Shown: in pieces, positions 1 through 9,824 of the stretch
Numbering within the stretch: the stretch's first letter is position 1
Layout of the letters: each line of letters opens with the position of its first letter
Origin: Phialocephala subalpina
Lineage: Eukaryota; Ascomycota; Leotiomycetes; Helotiales; Mollisiaceae
Assembly (NCBI GenBank): GCA_900073065.1
Contig: FJOG01000003.1
Location: 3,136,552-3,169,028 of the forward strand
DNA length: 32,477 bases
Direction: 5' to 3'
Notes under the pieces: generated by a model
The model's database searches: none
What the model was told of the DNA's origin: nothing
What the model saw: only the letters and a program-made list of their open reading frames with translations
Position numbers and translations under genes: made by a program

Positions 1-602
1 TATTAATTAAAATAAAATAATTTATAATTAAATATTTTTTTTATATTATTATTTAAATTTTATAACTTTTATTAATTAGTTTTCTTAAAATAATTAAAAT
101 ATTAAAATATTTATTTTTAAAAAAATATTTATTTTATTAATTATAAAAATTCAAAAAATTCAAATTATTATATTAAATATTAAAATATAATATTTAAAAT
201 TTAATAATTTTCTTATTTTATTTACTTATTTATTTATTTATATAATTATATATTATTATTATTTATATTTAAATTTTATAAAATAAATAAATTAATTATA
301 ATAAATTTCCAAATATTATTTATATATAAAAATATTAAAAAATTAATATTAAAATATAATTATTAAATTAAATTATAGTAATTATTAATTAAATTCTTAT
401 AAAAAATTATTATAATATATTTAATTAATTTTATAAGAATATATAAAAAAATATTAAAATTTTTATAAATAAAATAATTTAATAATATTATATTAATATT
501 AATTTGATTTTATTAGTATTAATTTGGCCTTATTAATAATTACTTGGCGCTATTAATAATTACTAGTAATTAATTAATATTATTTTAATATTAAAAACTA
601 AT
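1..602. repeat. AT-rich, TpA-rich block (RIP-type)
   Basis: Almost only A and T, with very few C or G, no believable reading frame and many TA steps. This is the composition left by heavy repeat-induced point mutation of old repeats. The gypsy element that follows is inserted into it: the same AT-rich sequence resumes after the element at 6996. No ancestral repeat could be recognised inside it. Confidence 0.75.
511..566. repeat. short tandem repeat, about 2.8 units of 20 bp
   Basis: Units at 511-530, 531-550 and 551-566 each begin TATTARTAWT; the first two continue into a TTGG-containing half, the third is cut short. They lie just left of the retrotransposon insertion site inside the AT-rich block. 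The repeats are imperfect and may be chance in such biased sequence. Confidence 0.4.
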
Positions 603-607
603 TATCG
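603..607. repeat. target-site duplication, left copy (TATCG)
   Basis: The five bases TATCG directly precede the left LTR and the same five directly follow the right LTR at 6991-6995. A 5-bp duplication is what a retroviral-type integrase of the Ty3/gypsy group makes. Its survival shows the element is a single insertion, not a recombinant of two copies. Confidence 0.9.
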
Positions 608-956
608 TGTAACGGTTAACTCGACCAACTAATTGTAAAGTGGGTTATATATAATAAAGACTAAGTAATTCTAATGAAAAGTAAGATTTAAACTTAATTA
701 CTAAGTATAGTATTAAAATACTATATTTGAGTTGAGTACGAAGCTCTTATCTAAGGAAACCTATCTGCTTATATAGAACTTTCCTATTTATTAGAGTCTA
801 AAATAGTGGAGTCCCGAACTATTCTAAGACTCCATCGTTTAGGATTCCTTTACGTGACCTTTAAATCCCGTATTCCCATGATTTTAAGGTCTACTTATTA
901 ACCGAGCTTACTCGCTTATTGAGCCTATAGTCCATTAGATTATATAAGTCGTAATA
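608..956 (-). repeat. 3' LTR of the gypsy element (left copy)
   Basis: Aligns without gaps to 6642-6990 over 349 bp. The terminal dinucleotides read TG at 608 and TA at 955-956, where the other copy has CA, a C-to-T change. The minus-strand TATA-like element CTATATAAG is present at 768-776, equivalent to that in the 5' LTR. Confidence 0.93.
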
Positions 957-969
957 CTATCCCTTTTCT
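957..969 (-). other. polypurine tract of the gypsy element
   Basis: On the minus strand the bases immediately before the 3' LTR read AGAAAAGGGATAG, purine-only apart from one T. This is where the plus-strand DNA primer of an LTR element is expected. Position and composition are the only evidence. Confidence 0.6.
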
Positions 970-1454
970 AGTTAGCGTAATCTCGACGCTTAAATCAAAG
1001 TAAAGAATTATTTTTTTTAAGCTTTATTTTTCTTTCTCCTTCTTTATTCTCGTTATATCGCCTATCGCATATAAGAAAAGAAAAGAAAGGCTAGTACTCG
1101 CTTTGCGCATCGAAAGGTCGAAGCGCTTAATTAAAACGTGCTTTCACTATAAAAGCTACGCTCGCCAATACTTTTTAAATAAATCCGAGTCGCCGCGCTA
1201 TTTCGAGTGTATTTGTTCCAAACGATCCTACGATTCCGCGAGTTACTTAGAAATAGTAATTCGTAGACCCGTGTATCGTTTCTTTTGTGGCCCTCGGTTT
1301 AAAAGAACCCCGCTAATCCTTTTTAAACCTCCCTCGAGTCCCGCTTTAAACTTTCTTACTTCTTAGTTACCGGCTTTCGAATTAAACGTTTTTGAACTCG
1401 AGATAACCGATTTACTTTACTAAATAGACTCGGGTTTTAACGGTAAAATGATTT

Positions 1455-1595
1455 AAACTTCTCAAGGTAATTAAAGTTCCGTTCGAATTCTTATATATTT
1501 TCCGAATATAAGTACTTTTATTATTTAATTAAATATTTGATTTGATTTTTAACGTATTAATAATCTAAGATATTTTCCACATCGTATTCGGCGTT
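1455..1595 (-). pseudogene. chromodomain at integrase C-terminus (dead)
   Basis: In one minus-strand frame the segment reads like a chromodomain: an EYDVE-x-ILD start, then QIKYLIK, a Y-x-YSEN segment and an E-x-E-x-NF segment before L-E-K-F. Codons where chromodomains carry tryptophan (after YLIK, and after SENI) are TAA, as expected if TGG was converted by two G-to-A changes. Chromodomains of chromoviruses steer integration to heterochromatin by binding modified histone H3; this one is interrupted by several stops and cannot be made. It identifies the element as a chromovirus. Confidence 0.8.
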
Positions 1596-1999
1596 TAAAT
1601 TAATTAGTTCGATTTCAGTCTTTAGAGTTTATAGTGCCCCCAATAATACTAATTCGAAAAAAGATATATAAAATACCGGATATATATTCATATTATTGAG
1701 TAAAGCGAGTTCGTAATTAATTAGACTTTTAATTCTCTTAATTTTATATAATCCAATTTTTTTGTAGTCCAATTTATCGTTTAATCGCTTCGTTTTAATA
1801 TTCCGACGAATTAAATAGATTTTGTCCCTTTTTTTAAGCGTAAGTTCTATATTACGGTGTTTATTATAGTATAATACTAATTTAGTAGCCGCAAACTATA
1901 TGTCTTTTGTAAGCTTTTCCCGCAAGGATTTTAGTTTATTAACTTAAATCTTAATATTCTATACTTTCGATTTTATCGAGTACAATACTTGATATACTT

Positions 2000-2690
2000 T
2001 TAACTCATATTTATAATTAGCGTAAAAAAGCGAGACTTTCGTACTTTCGATTATTGCGTTATTATACGCGAATTATACTAATAGTAAGAATTCCGTTTAA
2101 TTATTTTATTAGTAATTAACGTAATAACAAAAGTATATTTTCATTATTTGATTTAATCGTTTTATTTGTTTATTTATTTAAAAGTAGAAAGTTATCGAAA
2201 GCTTTTATTTAATTCTTAGTAATGCGATTAGAGTAGTTTAAAATTTCGAAGTAAAAAATTTATTTCGATTTAAAATAATTTCATTTAATACTTTATAATT
2301 AGCTATTATAGTTCGTAGGAATATATAGGCTAAGTCTTTTGCTATATATATCTCAAAGTAAAAGATTATATATACGTATTTCGTGAGTTTATCCGTGATT
2401 ATAAAGATAGCGTCGTATTCGATATCCGATATCGATTCTCTCGAAAGTAATAATTTTACTACGAAGTCCCAAGTAATAGATTTTTAAGCGCTTAAAAGTG
2501 TATTCGGTAATCGCATATTATTATAAAGAGTATATTTCGCGATTTTATTTCGAATGCACGTATTATATTTACTAATAATTTCAATAGTTTTCCCTTTGAG
2601 TTTTAAAATATAAAAGTTTTTAAAGATTCGCTTTATAGTCTTCGTAATTCCCTAATATTTATAAGTTAAAAGTTTATATTATATTTTAAT
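2000..2690 (-). pseudogene. integrase region of gypsy pol (dead)
   Basis: Minus-strand frame shows the second half of the zinc-binding HHCC region (C-x-R-N-K after an altered first Cys) near 2530-2560, then the catalytic core start WDFVVKL followed by L-SRES, EYDAIF and TDKLTKY-Y near 2350-2470. Further on are EDLAYIF-type and FFTSKF segments and a degraded QTERLNQ-like segment. The second catalytic acid, normally in SDRD, reads as Asn (ILNRN). Several TAA/TAG codons interrupt it. Integrase would join the cDNA to host DNA; here it is inactive. Confidence 0.8.
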
Positions 2691-3089
2691 AAACTTTAAT
2701 TAAAGGTTCTTAAGAACGTAAAGCTTCCTTTGAAATCATAAGGTTCTAAATTTATTCGTGAACGGTTTTATCGATTATTGTAAAGCTATTTTTGCGATAA
2801 AGTTTTTATCGTAATTTTTTTTGAAGTTATCGATAAGCGTCGTATCGATTAACCTCGAAATAATAATAATTATTGCCTTATTAAATACTAAGTCGCTTTT
2901 AATTTTTTTGAGTATCGCGTATAAAAGTAATTTAATGTCGTCTTAGTATTTTGATTTCCGGTTAAAAGCGTTTATTTTACCGTTTTTCGATCTTTTAATA
3001 TATAAAATTTTGAAGTTATATATAATTAACGTTTTAGTTTATCGTATTTGCCTCCGATTAAATTTTTTCGTTATAGTGAAAAATATTAA

Positions 3090-3345
3090 GTTTTTATAGT
3101 TAATATATATTTGTATTTAATATTTCGATTTTTTTAAATAAACTTTTTATATTCGAAACGCTTTTATAATTATAAATAGTTTTTTATTGTAAATCTCGTA
3201 ATTTAATTCTATTAGTAATATTTTGCGAGAATAATATGCGATTAATTGCTATTTGCTTTACTCGTCGAGTTAATTGAGTATTGCGTTAATTACAAAGTTT
3301 AATACGTTCGTTTCGATGATAATATATTTATTTAAATCGAATATA
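3090..3345 (-). pseudogene. RNase H region of gypsy pol (dead)
   Basis: The minus-strand frame carries the ETD-AS motif degraded to ETN-LN, followed by INAILN, LIAYYSRK and ELNYEIY-K-L segments typical of the RNase H domain of Ty3/gypsy pol. The first catalytic Asp is Asn, a G-to-A change. Stops occur within the first 40 codons. It lies directly after the RT region in reading order. Confidence 0.78.
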
Positions 3346-3399
3346 AGAAGGAACGGTACCTCCGTAAAGCGTTATTTGAATTAATTAAAAGCGCATTAG

Positions 3400-4260
3400 A
3401 TTTTATTTGTTTATTTAAACGTTTAATCTTTTTTCGTTAATTCCGTTAAAAGAATTGCTACTATAAAATACTTTTGCACGAAACGATGATAAAAGTTCGC
3501 AAATTCTAAAAAAGATTATACGTTTTTAATTATTTTAAGTACTTATTAATTGAGTACTATCGATATTTTCGTAAGGTTTATCGATAAGCCTTCGATTGAG
3601 ATTATATAACCTAAAAAATCCGTTTTTTCTATATAGAATTTGTACTTCTTAAATTTGTAAACTAAGTTCGTATCCCTTAGAATAGTCAATATTACTTTAA
3701 TATCGTTAATGTATTTAACGAAAGTCTTAAAGTATACTAAAATATCGTTTAAATAACAAATAATCGTAATATTTAAAAATAGTCGTAAAACGGTATTTAT
3801 TATACGCATATACGTAGTCGGCGCGTTAATTAATCTAAAAAGTATAATTAAATATTCGTAATATTTGTGCTTTATTTTAAATACTATTTTTTATTCTTTT
3901 TTTTCTTTTATTCGAATCAAATTATAAGCTCCCCGTAAATTTAATTTGCTAAAGATTTTAATTCTTTAAAGTTTATCGCGTAATTTATTAGCTAGTAATA
4001 ACGAGTATTGATCTTTAATAATAATCTCGTTAATCTTTCGATAATCGATATATAATTTTTTTGACTCGTTTTTCTTTAATACGAATAGTATCGAATTACT
4101 TGTTAACGAAACTAATAATCGTATAAATCCTTTTATTAAGTTCTCGTCGATATATTCTTTAAACGTCTTTAAATCGTTTGCCGATATTTAGTAAATAAAT
4201 AAATATAGTAATTCTTTTCCGTTTTATAAGGGTATTTCGTAGTCTTATTGCTTATATTTA
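3400..4260 (-). pseudogene. reverse transcriptase region of gypsy pol (dead)
   Basis: The longest open stretch (3546-3809) holds the RT active-site motif as YLNDILVY, where the family has YLDDILVYS, so the first catalytic Asp has become Asn. It is followed by a VL-L-L-Y-KF-KC-F-like stretch ending FLGYIIS and G, the usual end of the palm/thumb. Upstream, near 4150-4260, degraded versions of the RT entry segment (IP-GKE-LY, then FKEYIDENL-KGFIR) are readable. Stops separate these pieces. No function remains. Confidence 0.88.
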
Positions 4261-4599
4261 AAGAGTACCTCGATTTTTTTCTCGTTTTTAAAGAAGTTTA
4301 AAAACTCGTAGTATTCTATTAGTTTTTGTTTTAATAGTAGATCTTAAGTATAGTATTTTAATTCTTCTAAGGAAATAGCGCAAACTTCTCTTTAATTATT
4401 CGTTTTTATTTCGATAAACGAAATCCTATAAATTTAGTATTTATCGAATATAAATATTTCTTTAATTTAATTTATAATTAGATTATATTATTTAATCTAT
4501 AGTATCCCGAGTATAAATAAGTGATCGATATTAGTTACGTCGAAACTTATTTTCTCGATATATTCTCGTCGTATAATTATAATCTATAGTACTATTTCC

Positions 4600-4860
4600 A
4601 CGTCGATTTATTCGAAATTTAAAGGGCTTTCGTCGATCGTAATAATAAAGTATAATCGTGATTTGACTACTATAATCTAATTATTGTTTAATATTAATTA
4701 TTTCGATACGTAATTACTTATTACTCTCGAATCGATTATTGCTTTAATCTTATGCACACTTATTTGTACTACACAAAATAATTATCCGGCGCTTTTACCG
4801 ATAACACATATTTCCTTGTACTATTATCTACTAAATACATCTTCCCATCGGCGGCCCGAT
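4600..4860 (-). pseudogene. retropepsin-like protease region (dead)
   Basis: A minus-strand frame has KIKAIIDSRVISNYVS, matching the retropepsin active-site block in which I-D-S/T-G-A is expected. The Gly is Arg here, by a G-to-A change, and stops follow. It sits between gag and RT as expected for gypsy elements. The match is short, so domain borders are approximate. Confidence 0.6.
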
Positions 4861-5747
4861 CCGTTAGCGTAAATAAGCCGAAACACACGCCTTACGCCGA
4901 GTAGCGGTTATATTGCTCGTTCGAAGGTTTCTTCGTAGTATATAGAGTCATTTTCCGTGTTTTACTATATTTTTCGGCTCGCGCTTTCCGCGAATACCTC
5001 GTAATATCGTCCTACTACGGGTTCGTAATTAAATATAAGGAAAGCGTCGTTTAATATAAGTAATTATTGTATATAGTAGCCGGTGCCGTTGCACTATCTC
5101 CACTCGATTTTTCGGTGATTTTAATACACGACTTCATACGTTTGGCCGTATTCTAGTCCCCCCGTATCTAATTGAAGTTCAACGTATCGAGCTCCCCCGT
5201 CTAAGTTCTACCACTCCCGAGTGCAAGTTACTAAGCTATCCTCTCTCTAATAAACGTGCCATTCTTATTCAACTCGTAGGTAGTGTTCGAGCCAAAAGCT
5301 TAGTGCTACAAGGGACTTTAGTGGCCCCCAATCGTCGTACTTTAGTGGTTCTTCGTCCTTCGACTCAAAGCTTTCTATAAATAACTAGTGCCGATTGGCC
5401 AAGGTTCGGATTTTGTCGAACTACTTTACTAGATCGTTCACATCGTCGTTTATTCTGTCGATTCTCTGCCATTGGCTGTCCTTAGGGAGCCCTTCTCCTA
5501 CCGCTCGTCTAGCGAAGTTTTCTGCTTGCTCTTTTTAGAACTTCCAAAGGTTTTCTTCGGGAATCGGTCGGAACGTTCCGAGGTCGTCTTCTAACTTCGA
5601 CTAAGTAATTTGCGAGTTGCCTTACTACTCGTCCAAGTTTTCACCGTTATATAATACTCTTCTCGTGATTATATACACTTAGTGAAACTCGTTGTAATCT
5701 CCGCGTCCGATTACATTAATTTATTTCTTCGAGCGTTCTCTCTATAG

Positions 5748-6600
5748 TTATTTTTTACTATATAAACTGGTTATGTGACTCGAAAAGCCACATTCGAAGC
5801 ACAATTTCTTTTCACGTCGTCGATTCATTTCGTCCTTAAAAAGTTGTTTCTTTTTTCTTTTGAAGATAACGTCGATTTCCATTAGTAAATTGTAGTAATT
5901 ATAAGGGCCCGTACCCTTCTTATTCTTCTTACTACTCCCTTTAAACTTACTAGAATAATACTCTCTCTTCTTAAGCGCTCGCTCGTACAATTTATTATCG
6001 AAGTAGATAACGTCGTTTATTATAACTTATATCGAGTCGTACTTATCGCGGCGTATCAATTCGTTTTTCACCGCGTCTTTCAGCCCCTTGTAAAATTAGA
6101 TTATAAAAGCGTTTTCCCCTTAGCCCGTGATTTTATCCATATACTACTAGAATTCTGCCGCGTAAACTAATACTACTCCGATCTGGCGCAAATTAGACAA
6201 TTTGCGTTCCGCGACTTTCTCTTCATCTACATTCCCAAAAACTTTAGTGATTTTTTCTTTAAATCCGTCGAAAGTACCAAAAATCTCCTTAATCAAAGGG
6301 TCCCATTTCTTCGTCTATCTTTCGCAATCGAAATAATCCTATTAACTCGTCTCCATCTAATCGAATACTACTCCGATCAAGTACTTTATACACCAAAGAA
6401 CTTACTCGTCCTTTATTCGAAATATATTCTCATTAAATTTAATGTAGAGTGCACATTACATCAAGTATACTCGTAATTTACTTTTAATGCCATCGAAAGT
6501 ATCGAGTTCGCGATTCTTGATTTTCTTCGAAACTTTTATAGCGAGTTTTAACGAAATAAACTTTAAAGTATTTCTAAATAACGTCGAAACAATAAATATA
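5748..6600 (-). pseudogene. gag region with zinc knuckle (dead)
   Basis: The frame ending at 5748 carries a CCHC knuckle as CFECGFSSHITSLY, with the last Cys changed to Tyr (TGC/TGT to TAC/TAT). Upstream in reading order (about 5990-6400) a capsid-like segment of the retrotransposon Gag family is legible: W-PLIKEIFGTFDGFKE, then AERKLSNLRQ, then YM-KITG and FYKGLKDAVKNELI-RD. Scattered stops break it. Gag would form the virus-like particle and bind the RNA. It is the least damaged part of the element. Confidence 0.8.
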
Positions 6601-6625
6601 ATAGAATACTTAATTAATATCACAA

Positions 6626-6641
6626 GAATTAGTACTCAAAG
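6626..6641 (-). other. candidate primer-binding site
   Basis: On the minus strand the bases right after the 5' LTR read CTTTGAGTACTAATTC. They do not start with TGG, the complement of a tRNA 3' end. Eight of them, TTGAGTAC, are the exact complement of GTACTCAA in the LTR (minus strand, 6773-6766), about 31-36 nt after the TATA box, so close to the expected 5' end of the transcript. That fits self-priming as described for Tf1-type elements. This is inference from an 8-nt match. Confidence 0.45.
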
Positions 6642-6990
6642 TGTAACGATTAACTCGACCAATTAATTGTAAAGTAAATTATATGTAATAAAAACTAAGT
6701 AATTCCAATAAAAAGTAAAATTCAAACTTAATTACTAAGTATAATATTAAAATACTATATTTAAATTGAGTACGAAGCTCCTATCTAAGGAAACCTATCT
6801 ACTTATATAGAACCTTCTTACTTACTAGAGTCTAGAATAGTAGAGTCCCGAACTATTCCAAGACTCCATCGTTTGGGACTCCCCCACGTAACCCCTAAAT
6901 CCCGTATTCCCATGATCCTAGGGTCTACTTATTAGCCGAGCTTACTCGCTTACTAAGCCTATGGTCCACTAGATCATGTGAGTCGTAACA
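6642..6990 (-). repeat. 5' LTR of the gypsy element (right copy)
   Basis: 349 bp, ungapped partner of 608-956, with intact TG..CA ends on the plus strand. As the element is read on the minus strand this copy holds the promoter. The G/C content in its U3 half is higher than in the other copy, so each copy has been mutated independently after insertion. Confidence 0.93.
6802..6810 (-). promoter_or_regulatory. TATA-like box in the 5' LTR
   Basis: CTATATAAG on the minus strand, conserved in both LTRs (768-776 in the other). Transcription would begin some 30 nt further, near the GTACTCAA segment. Confidence 0.5.
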
Positions 6991-6995
6991 TATCG
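6991..6995. repeat. target-site duplication, right copy (TATCG)
   Basis: Identical to 603-607 and directly abutting the right LTR. Confidence 0.9.
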
Positions 6996-7641
6996 TTATT
7001 ATTAATATTAATTTTAATTTAGCGATTTTCTAATAGAAATTTTTTTTATTAATATATATTTTATATTACTTTTAAAGGTATTTCGAGTGCTGAATCGTAT
7101 GGAATAAGGTCATAATTCCATTGTTTATTTACAATTAATGTTTTGGTATTCCTGGGGATGTGGCCCGTGCGACGCTAAAATTGCCTGCTGTTGCTGAGGG
7201 GATAGACTGTATCGACCTACGGAACGGAACCAACAAAGTCACACCCCGGCAAGCCCTGGAGCTCGCTAGCAGGCATCACCCGACAACCGCCTACCTTATA
7301 CCCCTGTCGGAACACCAAAACTTTTAACATTTTTCAAAGTGCTTAGAAAATTCCAAAATCTTACAGAATACTTTAGTGAAGTCCCCAATCATGATTATTG
7401 TCTTTATTTCTTCGATTTGTTGCGTTGTTGGGGCGAAATCGTGGTCTGAGCGATTGAGGGGTGAACCCCTCTAAAACACTGATTAACCTTAACGAGTAAC
7501 GCGTAAAGTAAGCATCACTGAATGAACACCAACAACAAAGGCGATACTCATCCCGGGAGACATTCGTTTCACCTCCAGTTGAGCTCGAACTTCACACCTT
7601 TCGCATTTGATTCTTTTGAATACTGTCCGCTTTTCTTATCG
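6996..7641 (+). promoter_or_regulatory. AT-rich tail then upstream region of the Zn2Cys6 gene
   Basis: 6996-7095 continues the AT-rich block interrupted by the retrotransposon. From about 7096 composition becomes normal, and the stretch up to the start codon at 7642 should hold the promoter and 5' leader of the regulator gene. An upstream in-frame ATG exists at 7522 (see the gene). No clear TATA box or binding site was recognised. Confidence 0.4.
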
Positions 7642-9774
7642 ATGGAGCAAGTGCCCCGGCTCAGCTGCGAGCGCTGCAAGAGGCGGAAAATCCGATGCGA
7701 TAAACGCAACCCATGCTCAGCGTGCGAGGACTCTAATACGACTTGCGATTTTGTCCAGCGTGCACGTCTACCTCGAGGTCGAAGTGCCAAGACTAAGAAG
7801 AGCATGCTGGAAGAGCGCGTCGCGCGCCTCGAGAGCTTGCTGAGCCAGGTCTAGGCCACACCTAGAGCGGGAGCGTTTCGCATGCCAGACTGACAATCTA
7901 TTCAGGTTCAAAATCCAGCTTATCAATGGTCAGGTCCTCCTGATTCAATTAATACAGTGCAGTCGCGATCTTCGACTCGGCGTATCGGTCGGACAGGCGA
8001 GTTTGTGGCGCCGGAATTTTGGGCAACTCTTACAGAAGAGGTACTTCAACTGGATCGGACAGATTTTTCCGTAGAGATTTTGTGCTGATCAAACTGTCAG
8101 GTTGCAGGTCTTCGTGAAACGTTTGACAACTCAGACGACGAAGAAGTCCATCCAGAGCCAACAGCTCGTGAAAATGCAGGTACATCCACAAGTGGTCAAG
8201 CACTTTTGTTCGGGTCTGCTCCATCTTGTCTTTACGGATGCACTCCTGCTCCATGGCCAACAATGTCAGAGGAGAAACGGAACGTTCTTCTGTATTTGTA
8301 TCGTCAAAGAGTAGACTGCTTGTACAAGATCCTCCACTGGCCTACGGCGCTGGCAGACATTGCGCGCTTGCAAAGTGAGGCGCAGGACAGCTATAAGTCG
8401 ACTCCCATCGGAGCGCTGGAGCTGTCGATATATTTCACATCACTGTGCAGTATCACAAACGACGAAGCAAGGAATTTGGGTCTGGGCGACAGGGCGGGCC
8501 TGATAGAGCAGTATCGTGACACCACGGAAAGGGCTCTTTCAGAAGCAGGTTTGCTCCAACAACCAAATGTGACTGTGCTCCAGGCATTTGTCATATACTT
8601 GGTAGGATCCTCCCACTTGGCACCCTTTCATGATGTGGATGTTTAACTGACCTCAAAACCGAAGGTTGGTCATCGAACATTTTACAACTCAGCAACATGG
8701 TGGACTCTGTTAGCAGTGGCCGTTAGAGCTGGCACTGCGCTGCGTCTTGGGCAGGAAGACCAACAAGAAGTCAACTCAATGGAACTGGAACTTCGCCGCA
8801 GATTATGGTACTGCATCGCACTTATGGATACCCATGGATCTTATGACAGGGGCACGCCTCCTATACTTCATTGGGACGACTTAGGTCCGGCACCTCTTCT
8901 TTTAAACGATGACGAAATGTCGCGGGCTATTGTACCAGTATCTTCATCGCCGGTTTTTAATGACATGTCCTTTTTGGATTTGATGTTCCGGGCCATGGTG
9001 TGTCAGAAAAAGATGATGAGCCTGCCGGATAGCGCGGAAGATGGATGGGCAGCCAGGCTACAATTGGTATTGTCATTTGAGAGGTCCATAAAACAAGATT
9101 ATTTCAACGTCAGTGAAGATGCACAGCCGTTCGAGAGGTTTACCGAACAGGTGGCGAAGGGGATCATCGCCAGCATGCATCTCGTTCTTCGAAGACCGCC
9201 CTACAAGCAACGGCCCGGGCTCGTTCCTTCATCAGACAACTTTAATGTGTTGGAGCATTCAACAAAACTTCTACAGCAGGAGTTGGTAACCAAATCGGCA
9301 GAGTTCGCTCCATGGGCATGGAAGTCTTGGGTCCGATGGAATGCTCTGGCTATCGTACTGGTTGAGTTGTGCAGCCAATCTCCTGGGGAAAGTTATGATG
9401 CGGCTTATTCTATTGCTGTTCAAAGCTTCAATCACTATTCAAGTTTAATTGCCGACACCAATGTGGGAATGCTCTGGAAACCTATCACAAAGCTCATGCG
9501 TCGACTTCAGCAACTGAAGCATTCCAACACCATATCAGAGCAGGCTTCGAACCTGGCCAGGAGGCTCGATGTTGATGCGCCGATGTGTTCAACCACTTCA
9601 GATTTCTCGATGCCGAACCTTGATTTGAACCTTGATAGTCATGCTGAGAATATCTATATTCCCCAAGGCGATCAAACCATTGAGACGAGTGGCGATGCGC
9701 AAATCGACTGGTTTACGTTCACGGATAGTATCAATATGGGCTACCCGGTCAATTGGGAACACGATTTATTTTGA
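7642..9774 (+). CDS. Zn2Cys6 fungal transcription factor, four exons
   Basis: Nuclear regulator of the Gal4-type zinc-cluster class. I read exons 7642-7848, 7906-8040, 8101-8601 and 8665-9774; the three introns (57, 60, 63 bp) are all phase 0, have GT..AG ends, and carry branch-like ACTGAC, GCTGAT and ACTGAC before the acceptor. The product is 650 aa. Residues 9-35 form the cluster C-x2-C-x6-C-x5-C-x2-C-x6-C, binding two zinc ions, with basic residues following the second Cys; residues about 53-69 (EERVARLESLL) look like the dimerising coiled coil. The middle part has the fungal-specific regulatory domain: YRQRVD then KILHWPT, and an R-RRLWY-IALMD motif near residues 305-320. An upstream in-frame ATG at 7522 would add 40 residues; I prefer 7642 because it lies just ahead of the zinc cluster. 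It ends 50 bp from the SDR gene, tail to tail. Target genes are unknown. Confidence 0.9.
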
Positions 9775-9824
9775 AGTATGTCTAGCTATCAGCAGGACAG
9801 GACCTCGGAAAGTGAAAAATAACA

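Larger units (their letters stand above)
608..6990 (-). mobile_element. RIP-inactivated Ty3/gypsy LTR retrotransposon (chromovirus)
   Basis: A full-length element of 6383 bp read on the minus strand. It has two 349-bp LTRs (608-956 and 6642-6990) and a 5-bp TATCG duplication. Reading from high to low coordinates there is a gag with zinc knuckle, protease, reverse transcriptase, RNase H, integrase and a C-terminal chromodomain; this order (integrase after RT/RNase H) plus the chromodomain places it among chromoviruses. Every domain is broken by stops and by substitutions at catalytic codons. The damage is of G:C to A:T type: the two LTRs differ at roughly 43 positions and all the differences I could align are transitions, as RIP predicts. 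It cannot encode working proteins. The element sits in AT-rich sequence and close to the Zn2Cys6 gene at 7642. Confidence 0.93.

Noticed and set aside
1103..1366. 87-codon plus-strand frame
   Set aside because: Lies in the 3' untranslated stretch of the retrotransposon, opposite to its sense, with no recognisable motif.
7569..7843. Frames overlapping the zinc-cluster exon on both strands
   Set aside because: Shadows of the Zn2Cys6 exon, whose Cys pattern and splicing are clear.
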